Shown here one piece after another: positions 55,431 through 64,000 of a stretch of 64,000 bases of DNA (within the stretch, counting starts at the first letter, position 1; the number at the start of each line of letters is the position of its first letter). A program made the position numbers and the translations under genes. Source of the DNA: CAYVTD01 sp964454445. GTDB taxonomy: Bacteria; Bacteroidota; Ignavibacteria; Kapaibacteriales; UBA2268. The stretch spans positions 62,001-126,000 of the forward strand of contig CAYVTD010000001.1 in NCBI GenBank assembly GCA_964454445.1, written 5' to 3'. The notes under the pieces are model-generated. The model did no database searches and had not been told where the DNA came from. It saw only the letters and a list, made by a program, of their open reading frames with translations.

Positions 55431-56201
55431 TTAAAGAACAAAATCTTCAAAAACAGAATAAATACCTTTTAATACAATGTCTCTTGAGATGACAACCCTA
55501 AATTTCCAATTTTCCATTGCAGGATAGACGAGAAGGGCTGCTCCACCGGTCAGAAAAACAAGCGGAATGTCGGCTTTTAAATTCTGTTGATTAATCTCTT
55601 CGCAGATATACATAATACCGGCGGCACAACTTCTGATAATACCGCTATTCATTGCCTCTATTGTATTTTCACCAGCTGCTTTCTCACTATATTTCAAACT
55701 AATTGGGCTCAAAGCCTTTGTTAATCTGCCAAGAGCATAGTTTTGGCTTTCTGCCCCTGCAAAGATAGCTCCTCCAACACATTTATAATCCTTATCGACA
55801 GCATTTATTGTAATTGCAGTGCCACAATCCACCGTGAAAAAAGGCGGTTTACTTTGTTTCACTGCTCCGAGCATTCCAAAAATCCTATCGCTACCCATAC
55901 CAGTTATATTTGAAAAATCGAGCTGTGAATTATTCTGTGCATAAACCATAGCATCAATAAATTCCACATCGAAATGCTCTCCAATGAATCTTTTAAAAAT
56001 ATCGAGTTTTTCACTATTTACTGATGAATAGGCAATAACAAACGGACATCGGCCTTCCTTGTTCAATAACTCAATAATCTCTGTTTGCCACCCATTTATG
56101 TATTTGAAAGCATGTGAGAAACTCTTTGAGAACAGCTTTATTCGGCTATTGCCGATATCTACAGCTATGGCGAATCGTTCTTGATTGGTAAATGAAGACA
56201 T
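55431..56201 (-). CDS. coaX: Type III pantothenate kinase
   Basis: Phosphorylates pantothenate in the first step of coenzyme A synthesis. The 256 residues show the ASKHA-fold phosphate loops: AVDIGNSRIKLFSK (about 13-26), GMGSDRIFGMLGA (about 101-113) and FTVDCGTAITINAVD (about 120-134), followed by GGAIFAG and a LTGGAALL stretch. The family usually reads DIGNT at the first loop; here it is DIGNS, a conservative change. The lipoprotein gene starts 23 bp upstream on the same strand. Confidence 0.92.
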   Translation of the reverse strand: MSSFTNQERFAIAVDIGNSRIKLFSKSFSHAFKYINGWQTEIIELLNKEGRCPFVIAYSSVNSEKLDIFKRFIGEHFDVEFIDAMVYAQNNSQLDFSNITGMGSDRIFGMLGAVKQSKPPFFTVDCGTAITINAVDKDYKCVGGAIFAGAESQNYALGRLTKALSPISLKYSEKAAGENTIEAMNSGIIRSCAAGIMYICEEINQQNLKADIPLVFLTGGAALLVYPAMENWKFRVVISRDIVLKGIYSVFEDFVL

Positions 56202-56224
56202 AATATTTAAAGCAATCCCTATAT

Positions 56225-56854
56225 TTATTGATTAATAGTTTCCGATATATCTGCAAGCATTCTATCAGCAATCGCCGCAACTGCCTTGCTAAAGGCGGGA
56301 GCAATGGTTTCGACTTTGTTACCGATCCGTGATGCTCTTTCAGTATATGTCCTATTTAATATTACTTTGTTGTCCACAGAATTATCCTTTTTCTTCATCA
56401 AGTTTGCTTGGATTGTAACAACAACATAATTTGAATCAGGTATGTTTTTATTATTATATGCAATAAATTCAAGTATTTGACCTTCGAGAACATAGTTGGG
56501 AGCTATATAAGAAGATTCTTTGATAGTGCCATCAGTAAAGGCGTCAAGCTTGTTGTAGCGCTCGATGAAATAATCAGTTATGAGAGAAGGACAATCAGTC
56601 GTCCAGCGATGGTAATAATACTTTTGGAGGCGATTGTCGCTGTCGACTGCTATCAGATGCTCGGTTTCCAAGTCGATAGGGCTAGTGAAATATCTGAGCA
56701 AAAGGGCGCCGCTGCTTTTTTCAAGATTTTTTATTTGCAATGGCTCTTGCTGCAAGCGATAATAAATAATCTCGGGGTATTCTTCGCGCAAGTTAATACA
56801 CCCCGAAAACATTATTAAACTTAAAATGAACAGCTGGTATTTCTGGATTTTCAT
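56225..56854 (-). CDS. ABC-type transport auxiliary lipoprotein (PqiC-like)
   Basis: A 209-residue lipoprotein. I start it at ATG 56854, 4 bp after GGGGAG (56859-56864); the in-frame TTG 12 bp upstream overlaps that site. The signal peptide ends in MFSGC, so the mature cysteine is lipidated. The body, with YYRL, LLLRYFTSPIDLETEHLIA, YYYHRWTTDCPSLITDYF and a late RTYTERA, resembles the ABC_trans_aux (PqiC/YmbA) family that accompanies Mla/Mce-type lipid transporters. No Mce or permease gene is adjacent. First gene of a seven-gene minus-strand run, divergent from the LpxH-like gene. Confidence 0.78.
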   Translation of the reverse strand: MKIQKYQLFILSLIMFSGCINLREEYPEIIYYRLQQEPLQIKNLEKSSGALLLRYFTSPIDLETEHLIAVDSDNRLQKYYYHRWTTDCPSLITDYFIERYNKLDAFTDGTIKESSYIAPNYVLEGQILEFIAYNNKNIPDSNYVVVTIQANLMKKKDNSVDNKVILNRTYTERASRIGNKVETIAPAFSKAVAAIADRMLADISETINQ

Positions 56855-56989
56855 TTTGCTCCCCAATAAATTTCGCTATTACAATATAGTAATATATAGA
56901 CTATTTTTACAAAAAAAATTGTATAAAAATAATAATTTTTAAATTTATAAATCGTTTAAATTGATATTATTTTATTAATCGAAACGATA

Positions 56990-57718
56990 ATGGTTTATTT
57001 TATATCGGATTTGCATCTTGGCATTCAAGAGCGTAGTTTGGACAAGTTGAGAGAGGACTTGTTACTCGATTTCCTAAAGAAAATCGATGGCGATTGCGAG
57101 ACCTTGTTTATCCTCGGCGATTTATTCGACTTTTGGTTTGAATACAAGCAGGTAGTGCCAAAGTATTTTTACCGCACTTTGGCAGCATTAGCAGAATTGA
57201 CGAAATCTGGAAAAAAAGTCGAATATTTAATGGGAAACCACGATTTCGGACATATCGACTTTTTTGAAAAAGAATTAAACATCACTGTTTACAAAGAAGA
57301 TATTACACGTGAAATAAATGGGAAAAAGTTCTATCTATCGCACGGCGATGGCAAATCGTATAAAGACAGGCTTTACAAATTAATGAAAAAAATCTTGCGC
57401 AGTCCTATTAATCTCCGTTTATACCTTGCTCTTCATCCGGATTTCGGCATTGCTCTCGCCTCTTCGTCCTCCAAATCGAGCCGGGCATATACTGATACTA
57501 AAGATTATGGCAATATCGAAGGAATGGAAGAGTTTGCAAAAACAATAATTAATGAAGGATTTGATTATGTGATAATGGGCCACAGGCACAAGATTATTGA
57601 TATTGATTTCGGCAAAGGCAGATATATCAACATAGGTGAATGGATCGACAATCCAAGTTTTGCCCGCTTCGATGGCAATGATGTACAAGTGCTTTCAGTA
57701 AAAGATTTTTTATCCTAA
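56990..57718 (+). CDS. lpxH: UDP-2,3-diacylglucosamine diphosphatase-like metallophosphoesterase
   Basis: A 242-residue calcineurin-like phosphoesterase that should cleave UDP-2,3-diacylglucosamine to lipid X in lipid A synthesis, at the cytoplasmic membrane face. Two-metal motifs are complete: FISDLHLG (D7, H9), ILGDLFDFW (D44), MGNHDF, LSHGDG and MGHRHK. E. coli LpxH has GNRDF at the fourth motif; GNHDF here is the form common in Bacteroidota relatives, so substrate identity is probable rather than certain. Length matches LpxH (about 240). Confidence 0.82.
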   Translation: MVYFISDLHLGIQERSLDKLREDLLLDFLKKIDGDCETLFILGDLFDFWFEYKQVVPKYFYRTLAALAELTKSGKKVEYLMGNHDFGHIDFFEKELNITVYKEDITREINGKKFYLSHGDGKSYKDRLYKLMKKILRSPINLRLYLALHPDFGIALASSSSKSSRAYTDTKDYGNIEGMEEFAKTIINEGFDYVIMGHRHKIIDIDFGKGRYINIGEWIDNPSFARFDGNDVQVLSVKDFLS

Positions 57719-57966
57719 AAAACAATAACAAATTATTATTTTCTCATATATTTACAAATATTTTTTGCCTTTTGTAGCTTCTATGCTGAGGCAGTAAATA
57801 TGTTGATAAATCAAGCTGAAAATATTAAGCGGTAAATGTTTTTATATTTTATAGGTTACACAGATATGAAAACGACTTGTCCTCAAAATTCAAGTTTTCA
57901 ACAAAAAGAAAAATTTGTTTTTTTATTAATATAATTCTTTTGTATATTGCAATATAATATATATGG
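57719..57966. other. AT-rich gene-free stretch
   Basis: Together with the tandem repeat and leader below, positions 57719-58193 hold no gene longer than 11 codons. This first part shows AT-rich sequence and a perfect 14-bp palindrome, TATATTGCAATATA (57943-57956). No terminator or RNA gene is evident. Confidence 0.6.
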
Positions 57967-58074
57967 TTCTTTACACTTAAAATTGAACTGTTTTCTGTTA
58001 AAAAAATGGGGAGACCCTTATTCTTTACACCTTAAATTGAACTGTTTTTTGTTTAAAGAATGGGGAGACCTTAA
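57967..58074 (+). repeat. Two tandem copies of a 54-bp unit
   Basis: Units 57967-58020 and 58021-58074 follow each other without a gap and agree at 47 of 54 positions. Each starts TTCTTTACAC and contains TTGAACTGTTTT and AATGGGGAGACC. In the second copy TTCTTTA (58021-58027) and TAAAGAA (58054-58060) form an inverted repeat, which is broken in the first. It lies 120 bp upstream of the cysteine-rich gene. I found no further copy in the window. Confidence 0.85.
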
Positions 58075-58193
58075 CTAATCTCAAAGAAAGTAGGGTAACT
58101 TATGATTGTTTTATACTGATTTCGAAAATAAATCACAGTCGATTACAAATAATTGTTATACAAAACTATTTAACAATTATATTAAGAGAGACA

Positions 58194-58810
58194 ATGAAAA
58201 TATTTATTAGACTATTGGTTATGATAGTGTTGATTTTATCAACATTCAACTCTAGATCATATTCTCAAATCTCATGCAGTGCACCATGGTTTGGAATAAC
58301 AAAAAGTTATATTTTTTCAGCTCAATGTACAGTAAAAGTACATCTTTGTGTTTATTGTCATCCTGAAGCACCTATAGTAGATATTATTGCTATGGGATTA
58401 TCTGATGTTTGCCCCGATGTATCTGCTGCTACAATTTTTCAATTCGTGCAATGGCAAGTTTTAAATGATTATGCCAGTTTTTGTGGTTCAAAACCATGTT
58501 ATCCGGTCCACCTTTAAGAATAAATTACTCTATTCCTATCTGCGTCAAAAAGAGTTACAATTATTTAAAAAATAGTTTGTCTATTTATTCTTGTTCAAAT
58601 ATAAGTGGTAATAATGCTTGTTATAAAGAATTTGATGTTTGTTGGAATGCTGTTCCTTTTCCAGGGCAAATATCAGTTACTCCAATCAGATGCTATACTT
58701 ACGGACCATCAGATTGCCCTGGAGTTGAACCACCACCTGATCCTAAATTGCCATGGTTGAGTGATTGGGAAAGTCCAGAATGCTATGAAATTAAATGTGA
58801 AACATTTTGA
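58194..58810 (+). pseudogene. Cysteine-rich exported protein, split by a -1 frameshift
   Basis: Two overlapping frames make best sense as one gene. The first (58194-58517, 107 residues) starts with a signal peptide (about 1-25, ending SYSQ) after AGAGAGAC. It ends just after CGSKPCYPVHL at TAA. The second frame, entered by a -1 shift at CCTTTAAG (58511-58518), continues for 98 residues with the same Cys-rich character (CSNISGNNACYKEFDVCWN, then a Pro-rich end and CYEIKCETF), has no signal peptide of its own, and ends at a strong terminator. The joined product would be about 205 residues with some 18 cysteines. It is not a recognised family. A lost base, a sequencing error or programmed -1 slippage could each explain it. 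Confidence 0.6.
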
Positions 58811-58816
58811 TATTGA

Positions 58817-58849
58817 GAGGAGTAAATTTCTTTACTCCTCATTTTTTTT
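58817..58849 (+). terminator. Rho-independent terminator after the cysteine-rich gene
   Basis: GAGGAGTAAA (58817-58826), loop TTTC, TTTACTCCTC (58831-58840), then a run of eight T. A perfect 10-bp stem. It separates the cysteine-rich gene from the propeller gene that starts 22 bp later. Confidence 0.92.
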
Positions 58850-58870
58850 CATGAATATAGGATCATAATT

Positions 58871-61066
58871 ATGAAATATTATACTATTTTAATCTTTTTT
58901 GTTTGTACACTTGCATATTCCAGTAATATTGAAATTATTCCATTAAACACTAATTTTAATGGGTTAATTAATACACCATACAACATATTAATCTATGGGG
59001 ATAATGCAGTATATTTTTTGTCAACCGATAAAGGAGATACTTGGCAGCAGAAAACACTAAATGAATTTGGAAACATTGTTCAAATGACTTTCGAAAAAGA
59101 TAAGATATATGGGGTTTTAGATAATGGTGTAATTGTTCGGTCTGATGATTATGGGAAAACCTGGATTAAAAAGAAAATGACATTAAATAGTGGAGATAAA
59201 TGCATATCATCATATTTAAGTAATAATAAGTTTTTTATAAGAACTCTCAACTCAATTAAATGCTTCTATGATGATTTGAATTTTGCTTATGAATCCATTG
59301 ATCCGTTATTAAAACTCGATCAATCATATTACATTTATTACAAATGCTTCTTTGTTCTTGACACATTACTATTTGCTACAATATATAAAGACAATCATAG
59401 TTCGGTTTTAATTATGAATGAGAATTTAGTTAGGATTAATGATGAGAATTTGAATCAGATAATTAATTGCAAATACTGCATTCTTGATGATGTATTTAAT
59501 TATCAATCAAAAGTTGTTGTAAAAGTGGATGATAATTTATTTTTTACTAATGAAAACTTGACAGATTTACAACCAGTTCTCAAAGATACTAACATTTTAA
59601 ATAATTTAATTAATTCTGGCCTAATGTCATATACATTAAATATAATCAATAACAAAATTTATATTGCAAGTAGTAAACAAAACAATGCGTTCAAAATTGG
59701 TAGATATTTTGGTTATCCAACAACAAATCATAATATAGGGATAAATATAGTAGATAATATTGCTGATTCACTTAAACTTGTAGGAAATTATTTCGAAAAT
59801 AAGTATTATACATATACATCAGATCCGAATTATTTTCTTTGGGATGGTATCTATAGTTCAGTATATTTTAATAAATTATCGGTTATTGAAGATTCAATAT
59901 TTATTTTATATGGTCAGAATAAAACAATTTTAATATCAAAAAATAATGGTATATCTTGGAAATTATTGTCTTACTTTCCATTTAGTGTACCAAAACTAAT
60001 TTTAAATGATTCCACATTTTATTTTGTGACTGAAGAAACAGATAATGTTGGGATTTACAGATCTGATGATAGTGGATTAACTTTCAAACCTGTTGAGTTA
60101 ATGGATTCAGTTAGCCATTATCAGCATTTTTCAAATGCACCTGTCTTTTATATGGATTCAACTGGTAATGGTTTTTTTACTGGTAATAAGGCAGTCGACA
60201 GTTATAAGAATAATTTTGCATTTACAAAAGATTTTGGAAAAAGTTATAAATTTCTATCTTTTAATGATATATATATTTTTCCCAATGATATGTACTCATC
60301 AAACATTATTAAGGCAAAAGATAAATATATATTTGCAACTAATTTAATACGCGGGAAAAATTATAGTTACTTACACTTTTTAGATACAAATTATAGTTCT
60401 ATTAAGCGAATTAAAATAGATAGCCTATATCAAATTCATCATATAGTATCTGAAGACCCAAAAGAATTAACTTGTTATACTTCTTATAATGATAGTATTT
60501 ATTCTAAACCATATAAGTTCGAGATTAGTTATTCAATAGATAGTGGAAAAACCAAAAATCCTATAATAACATTCCCCATAAATGGCGAAATATCCCAAAT
60601 ATTCGAATATAATAAAGATTCTATTTTCATTAGTTCAACCGGAGTTAATAGAGTTTATCTTTTTGATAAAAAAAGACTCAAAATTGATACCGTTTTTATT
60701 AATGATGAAAGTGACTTATCATTTTTAAAAGTAATATATCTTAAAAATAGATTCTATTTAATCGGAGATAATTTCTTTAAAGAAAGTATCCAAAAAAATG
60801 ATTTTTCAAATTTTCGTGATGTGCATTGGGATAATAGTCAACCATATTTCACTTCTGTGATTTCAGGCAATAACTCACTTGTTGCTTCTCTTAAAGATAG
60901 TTTAAGAGCTTTGAACTTTTACAAATTAAATTTTAACGATACAATAGAAACAAATGTATCACAAACTGAAACAAGATATGCTACTCCCCAAGAATTGAAC
61001 AGCTATTTCAAGCGAGACAAGAAAAGCAGGGTAATAAGCCAGAAAAAAGAACTATCAATTCTTTAA
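58871..61066 (+). CDS. Exported BNR/YCF48-like beta-propeller protein
   Basis: A 731-residue protein with signal peptide (about 1-16, ending AYSS) and several Asp-box (BNR) motifs: STDKGDTWQ, SDDYGKTWI, SKNNGISWK, SDDSGLTF. This fold occurs in sialidase-like and sortilin-like propellers. No sialidase catalytic set is visible. Composition is very AT-rich (AAT, ATT, TTA codons dominate), unlike the convergent neighbour with the same kind of repeats. A T9SS sorting domain is not recognisable: after TETRYATPQELNSYF the protein ends in a Lys-rich tail, so it may have lost its secretion signal or use another route. The 3' end overlaps the convergent gene by 12 bp. A terminator lies 22 bp before the start, so its own promoter must be very close or readthrough is needed. 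Confidence 0.75.
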   Translation: MKYYTILIFFVCTLAYSSNIEIIPLNTNFNGLINTPYNILIYGDNAVYFLSTDKGDTWQQKTLNEFGNIVQMTFEKDKIYGVLDNGVIVRSDDYGKTWIKKKMTLNSGDKCISSYLSNNKFFIRTLNSIKCFYDDLNFAYESIDPLLKLDQSYYIYYKCFFVLDTLLFATIYKDNHSSVLIMNENLVRINDENLNQIINCKYCILDDVFNYQSKVVVKVDDNLFFTNENLTDLQPVLKDTNILNNLINSGLMSYTLNIINNKIYIASSKQNNAFKIGRYFGYPTTNHNIGINIVDNIADSLKLVGNYFENKYYTYTSDPNYFLWDGIYSSVYFNKLSVIEDSIFILYGQNKTILISKNNGISWKLLSYFPFSVPKLILNDSTFYFVTEETDNVGIYRSDDSGLTFKPVELMDSVSHYQHFSNAPVFYMDSTGNGFFTGNKAVDSYKNNFAFTKDFGKSYKFLSFNDIYIFPNDMYSSNIIKAKDKYIFATNLIRGKNYSYLHFLDTNYSSIKRIKIDSLYQIHHIVSEDPKELTCYTSYNDSIYSKPYKFEISYSIDSGKTKNPIITFPINGEISQIFEYNKDSIFISSTGVNRVYLFDKKRLKIDTVFINDESDLSFLKVIYLKNRFYLIGDNFFKESIQKNDFSNFRDVHWDNSQPYFTSVISGNNSLVASLKDSLRALNFYKLNFNDTIETNVSQTETRYATPQELNSYFKRDKKSRVISQKKELSIL

Positions 61067-64000
61067 AAATCTCTTCACATAAGATTTTTTGCCAGTTCTA
61101 ACTACAAGATAATAAACTCCTTTGCTGAGCGATGAAGTGCTTATTTCGAAAAATGAGCCAAGTGTATTAGCGTTATAATCTTTGTTGAAACAGACTTTGC
61201 CAAGGACATCAGTAATCTCAGCGCTGATGGCATTGTTTAATATTTCATTATCTTTAAAAGACACCATTAATTTGTCTGTAACGGGATTTGGCTTCAGGAT
61301 AAGCTCAGTTCCGAAATCTTGTTCATCAGCAGAAGAAATCACTTTAAACGGGTCTGATATTGCCCAGCAACCGGCAGCGTTGAAAACACGGACAGTGTAT
61401 AACCCGAGTTTATCAATAACATATTCCTGTTCAGTAGCATTTTCGATTAATTCGCCTTCGAAATACCATTGATAGGCAGATGCTTCCGAAGCAAGCAATT
61501 TAGGACCAACTTGCCATATTGTCGGTTTTTCGGGTGGAGCGATGAACTCTACATTAAAAGGATCACTAATGTTTTCGCATCCATCACCTGTTTTGCCCCA
61601 GACACTATAAGTGCCAGGCTCTTTTACCCAAATAATCCGCGACGATTCGCCATTGCTCCATTTCAATTCTTTGTAGCCAAATCCGACCATGATGCGAATA
61701 CTATCGCCGAGACAAACAGGATATTTTCCAATCGGTTGGATGATTAGATCGGGGACATCGAACACTTTTACCTGAACAGGTTGCGATTTGGCAACACAGC
61801 CATTTTCGTCGGTAATTGTCAGTTGATAAGTGCCAGATTTTTTGACTACAATAAAGTTTGTAATATCACCTGTCGACCATTCATATTTCACATTATCTTG
61901 GGCTTGAGGAGCAGTGATAATCAACGAATCGCCCAAGCAAAACTCGGTTTCTCCCGTTAAGGTTAGATGCGGCTCAGGAATATTACAGTTTACAATTTTT
62001 GTTTCCCAAAGCCCCCTGCCGTAGGTTGCAGCTCGCAATTTTCCGCTTGGATAGTAAATTTCCAATTCCCTGACTATGATATTTGGCAATCCATCGTTGA
62101 AATCAGTCCAGGTTTTAATATTATCGTCCCGGAAAAACACTCCTATATCAGTACCAATAAATATTCTATTTGGACTGTTCCTTTGTGAAATAATGCAATT
62201 AACAGGTACATTAGGCAAGTTTTCAGTAATATTTTTCCATTCTCCATTTACGTACTCATATACTTTCTTAGCAGGATCATAACCCGAAAGCGAGACCCAT
62301 ATATGCAATGGGTCGCTGTCGTCCACAGAAATGTAAGTTATTGTCGTTCCTGTGGTTAAGATTTTATCCCATTGATTGCCTCCGTTTGTTGTTCGCCATA
62401 GATTATAGTTATTCGCCGCATAAATCACATCATGATTTGTTTTTGAGATTGCTAGTGAAAGCAAAGCCGAATTAGCTCCGAAATTTGAAATTCGCTCCTT
62501 GTTTTCTTTGCTTCCTGTAACTTTCCAAACGTTTCTGTAGCCAATATAAATAGTGTTGGGATTAACTGGGTCGATGATATATGGGGTAACCCAGGCACCG
62601 GATTCGCCGGCATCTGCACTGCCGAAAAAGCTGTTGAAATCAGAACCTTTATTGCGTGATTTCATTATTTCGCCATTATAATACGAACCATAAACAATGT
62701 TTTTATTAGTATAATCAATAATACACTCCATACCATCACCACCCATTACATGGCTCCAACCACTATTATCCTGAAGATTGGTACCATTATCCTGACTGCC
62801 TCCTATCACCATTTTCTCATCAGTTTCCGAGCAAGAAATGCGATAAAATTGCATAATCCCAAGCCCTTCGGAAATGTCAACCCATTTGCTGCCTTGGTTT
62901 GTCGAATAATATATGCCTCCGTCGTTTGCGGAAAAGAGAATACCATTTAAAGGATTATAAACTAGATGGTGCTGGTCTGCGTGGATAAAATCAGCTCCAA
63001 AGGAACCTGTCCAATGACCAGACAGATCCCATCCAGACCCTGTACTTGTCGATTTCCAGAGGTTAATGCCTCCAGCAAAAACCAAATCTTTGTCGTAAGG
63101 ATCAACTGCAAGCGCCAAGTCGTAATTACCCTGTCCGCCAACGTCAGTGCCATTTCCATCGCGTCCTAATATATTTGGTGAAGCGGTTAATTGCTCCCAA
63201 TTTTCACCTTGATCTTCTGAAATGAACATTCCGCCAAAACCATTAGTGGAAGCCTGAGAGGCTAAAGCATATACATTATTTGGAGCGTTGGGGGTTACAC
63301 TCAAAACCACTCTATTTACATTTGAAAAGCTATATACCGGTTTCCACGAATCGCCCATATCTTGACTTTTATAGATAGCTACACTGCCGCCAGGCGAATA
63401 TGTCGAAAGATAGATTACATTAGGATTACCGGGCATCATTTCCATATTTCTTGCAAAAAATCCCGTACTTGTGGCATTCCACATTTCACCCCCATCAGTC
63501 GATTTTAAAACGCCACTGTTGGTAGCAGCTATTATAATGTTTGGATTGTCCGGATGGACAAGAATCTTACTAACTAGATATTGTTGTGAAAGATTTTTGT
63601 TCAGTGATGTAACTTTCCAAGTTTCACCATCATCAGTAGTTTTAATTATTCCAATACTATAACTGCCCGATCCATAGTAATAATTGACGTCGCCTGTTGC
63701 TGCATAGACAATATTTGGATTTTTTTTAGATACAGCTATGTCGGAAATGCCAATAGACATAAATTGGGTGAAAGGATAGGTCCTCCACGTTCTCCCGAAA
63801 TTTGTTGTTTTCCAAACTCCTCCGGTAGAGGCACCTATCCAAAAAGTATTCGGATCGCTAGGATGAAAGCATATACAACTAACCCTGCCGGCGCCCGAAG
63901 ATTTATAATAAAGAGTATTTTTTGGCAACCCCTTCGGTCCTAACTCTACCCACTCGGCTATCATCATCGGTTTATCAGTGTTTTGGGCTTTTTCCTTAAA
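61055..64000 (-). CDS. T9SS-secreted BNR-propeller protein (5' partial)
   Basis: The frame stays open to the window edge (KEKAQNTDKP precedes the first visible Met codons), so the signal peptide and start lie beyond 64000. The visible 981 residues hold a large VPS10/sortilin-type propeller with many Asp-box repeats (TTNFGRTWR, TTDDGETWK, STDGGEMW, SEDQGENW, TTNGGNQW), each preceded by a HP(D/S)(N)PN-type loop. Two or three Ig/PKD-like domains follow (starting at CNIPEPHLTLTGETEFCLG), then a T9SS type A sorting domain in about the last 80 residues (LKPNPVTDKLMVSF, then GVYYLVVRTGKKSYVKRFLKN). It should be a surface or released protein; ligand unknown. Confidence 0.9.
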   Translation of the reverse strand, partial: FKEKAQNTDKPMMIAEWVELGPKGLPKNTLYYKSSGAGRVSCICFHPSDPNTFWIGASTGGVWKTTNFGRTWRTYPFTQFMSIGISDIAVSKKNPNIVYAATGDVNYYYGSGSYSIGIIKTTDDGETWKVTSLNKNLSQQYLVSKILVHPDNPNIIIAATNSGVLKSTDGGEMWNATSTGFFARNMEMMPGNPNVIYLSTYSPGGSVAIYKSQDMGDSWKPVYSFSNVNRVVLSVTPNAPNNVYALASQASTNGFGGMFISEDQGENWEQLTASPNILGRDGNGTDVGGQGNYDLALAVDPYDKDLVFAGGINLWKSTSTGSGWDLSGHWTGSFGADFIHADQHHLVYNPLNGILFSANDGGIYYSTNQGSKWVDISEGLGIMQFYRISCSETDEKMVIGGSQDNGTNLQDNSGWSHVMGGDGMECIIDYTNKNIVYGSYYNGEIMKSRNKGSDFNSFFGSADAGESGAWVTPYIIDPVNPNTIYIGYRNVWKVTGSKENKERISNFGANSALLSLAISKTNHDVIYAANNYNLWRTTNGGNQWDKILTTGTTITYISVDDSDPLHIWVSLSGYDPAKKVYEYVNGEWKNITENLPNVPVNCIISQRNSPNRIFIGTDIGVFFRDDNIKTWTDFNDGLPNIIVRELEIYYPSGKLRAATYGRGLWETKIVNCNIPEPHLTLTGETEFCLGDSLIITAPQAQDNVKYEWSTGDITNFIVVKKSGTYQLTITDENGCVAKSQPVQVKVFDVPDLIIQPIGKYPVCLGDSIRIMVGFGYKELKWSNGESSRIIWVKEPGTYSVWGKTGDGCENISDPFNVEFIAPPEKPTIWQVGPKLLASEASAYQWYFEGELIENATEQEYVIDKLGLYTVRVFNAAGCWAISDPFKVISSADEQDFGTELILKPNPVTDKLMVSFKDNEILNNAISAEITDVLGKVCFNKDYNANTLGSFFEISTSSLSKGVYYLVVRTGKKSYVKRFLKN

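Noticed and set aside
58481..58810. The second cysteine-rich frame as a separate gene
   Set aside because: Its only starts (TTG 58481, ATG 58496) lie inside the first frame without a good Shine-Dalgarno, and it has no signal peptide although cysteine-rich; one split gene is simpler.

Overview
The window is AT-rich bacterial DNA with closely packed genes on both strands. It suggests a Gram-negative member of the Bacteroidota/Chlorobiota (FCB) group, possibly an Ignavibacteria- or Kapabacteria-like lineage; this is inference. The evidence is as follows. Three large secreted proteins end in type IX secretion (T9SS) type A sorting domains. There are OmpA/PD40 envelope proteins, an apolipoprotein N-acyltransferase and an LpxH-like lipid A enzyme, so there is an outer membrane. 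Shine-Dalgarno sequences are often weak, and one promoter matches the Bacteroidota form TTTG-N20-TAnnTTTG (18135-18166). I see no tRNA, rRNA, CRISPR array, intact insertion sequence or replication origin.

Layout. 1-2.8 kb: the 3' part of rimO, a small exported protein and a dihydroorotate-dehydrogenase-like flavoprotein. 3.1-11.3 kb: a minus-strand run of an O-antigen ligase/polymerase-like membrane protein, mannose-1-phosphate guanylyltransferase, an exported TPR-CHAT (caspase-like) protein, a TPR membrane protein and an orphan metal ABC permease; the last four are nearly contiguous. 11.5-13.8 kb: a quinol-dependent nitric oxide reductase on its own, closed by a strong terminator. 14-16.5 kb: SpoVR and an enoyl-CoA hydratase. 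16.6-20.3 kb: a phosphodiester glycosidase-like protein and a surface T9SS protein. 20.4-24.5 kb: TypA/BipA, a GAF-PP2C phosphatase and a decayed DNA methyltransferase preceded by a small ORF. 24.7-30.2 kb: a LamG/Ig-like T9SS protein and a double-OmpA protein. 30.2-35.2 kb: a chemotaxis operon (two receptors and CheW). 35.3-42.3 kb: PD40-OmpA, gyrB, dtd, hemC and an AI-2E-family permease. 42.5-48.4 kb: a tricorn-like protease and a PrkA-type kinase. 48.4-56.9 kb: a seven-gene minus-strand run (PqiC-like lipoprotein, CoaX, a glycosyltransferase, a DUF58 protein, Lnt and two M16 peptidases), divergent from the LpxH-like gene. 57.7-61.1 kb: a strikingly AT-rich stretch with a 54-bp tandem duplication, a frameshifted cysteine-rich exported protein and a BNR-type propeller protein. 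The window ends inside a large BNR/T9SS protein.

How the genes work together. Envelope and surface functions dominate: lipoprotein and lipid A maturation, polysaccharide precursors, T9SS cargo, OmpA anchors and periplasmic proteolysis. Several genes are stress or sensory functions: NO detoxification, PrkA and SpoVR, PP2C signalling and chemoreceptors. The items most worth a second look are the exported TPR-CHAT operon, a 19-residue insertion at the hairpin tip of one chemoreceptor, the 54-bp tandem repeat in front of a -1-frameshifted cysteine-rich gene, the decayed methyltransferase with its overlapping small ORF, and exact 59-residue repeats in the double-OmpA protein. No single locus is a clearly new defence or mobile system.
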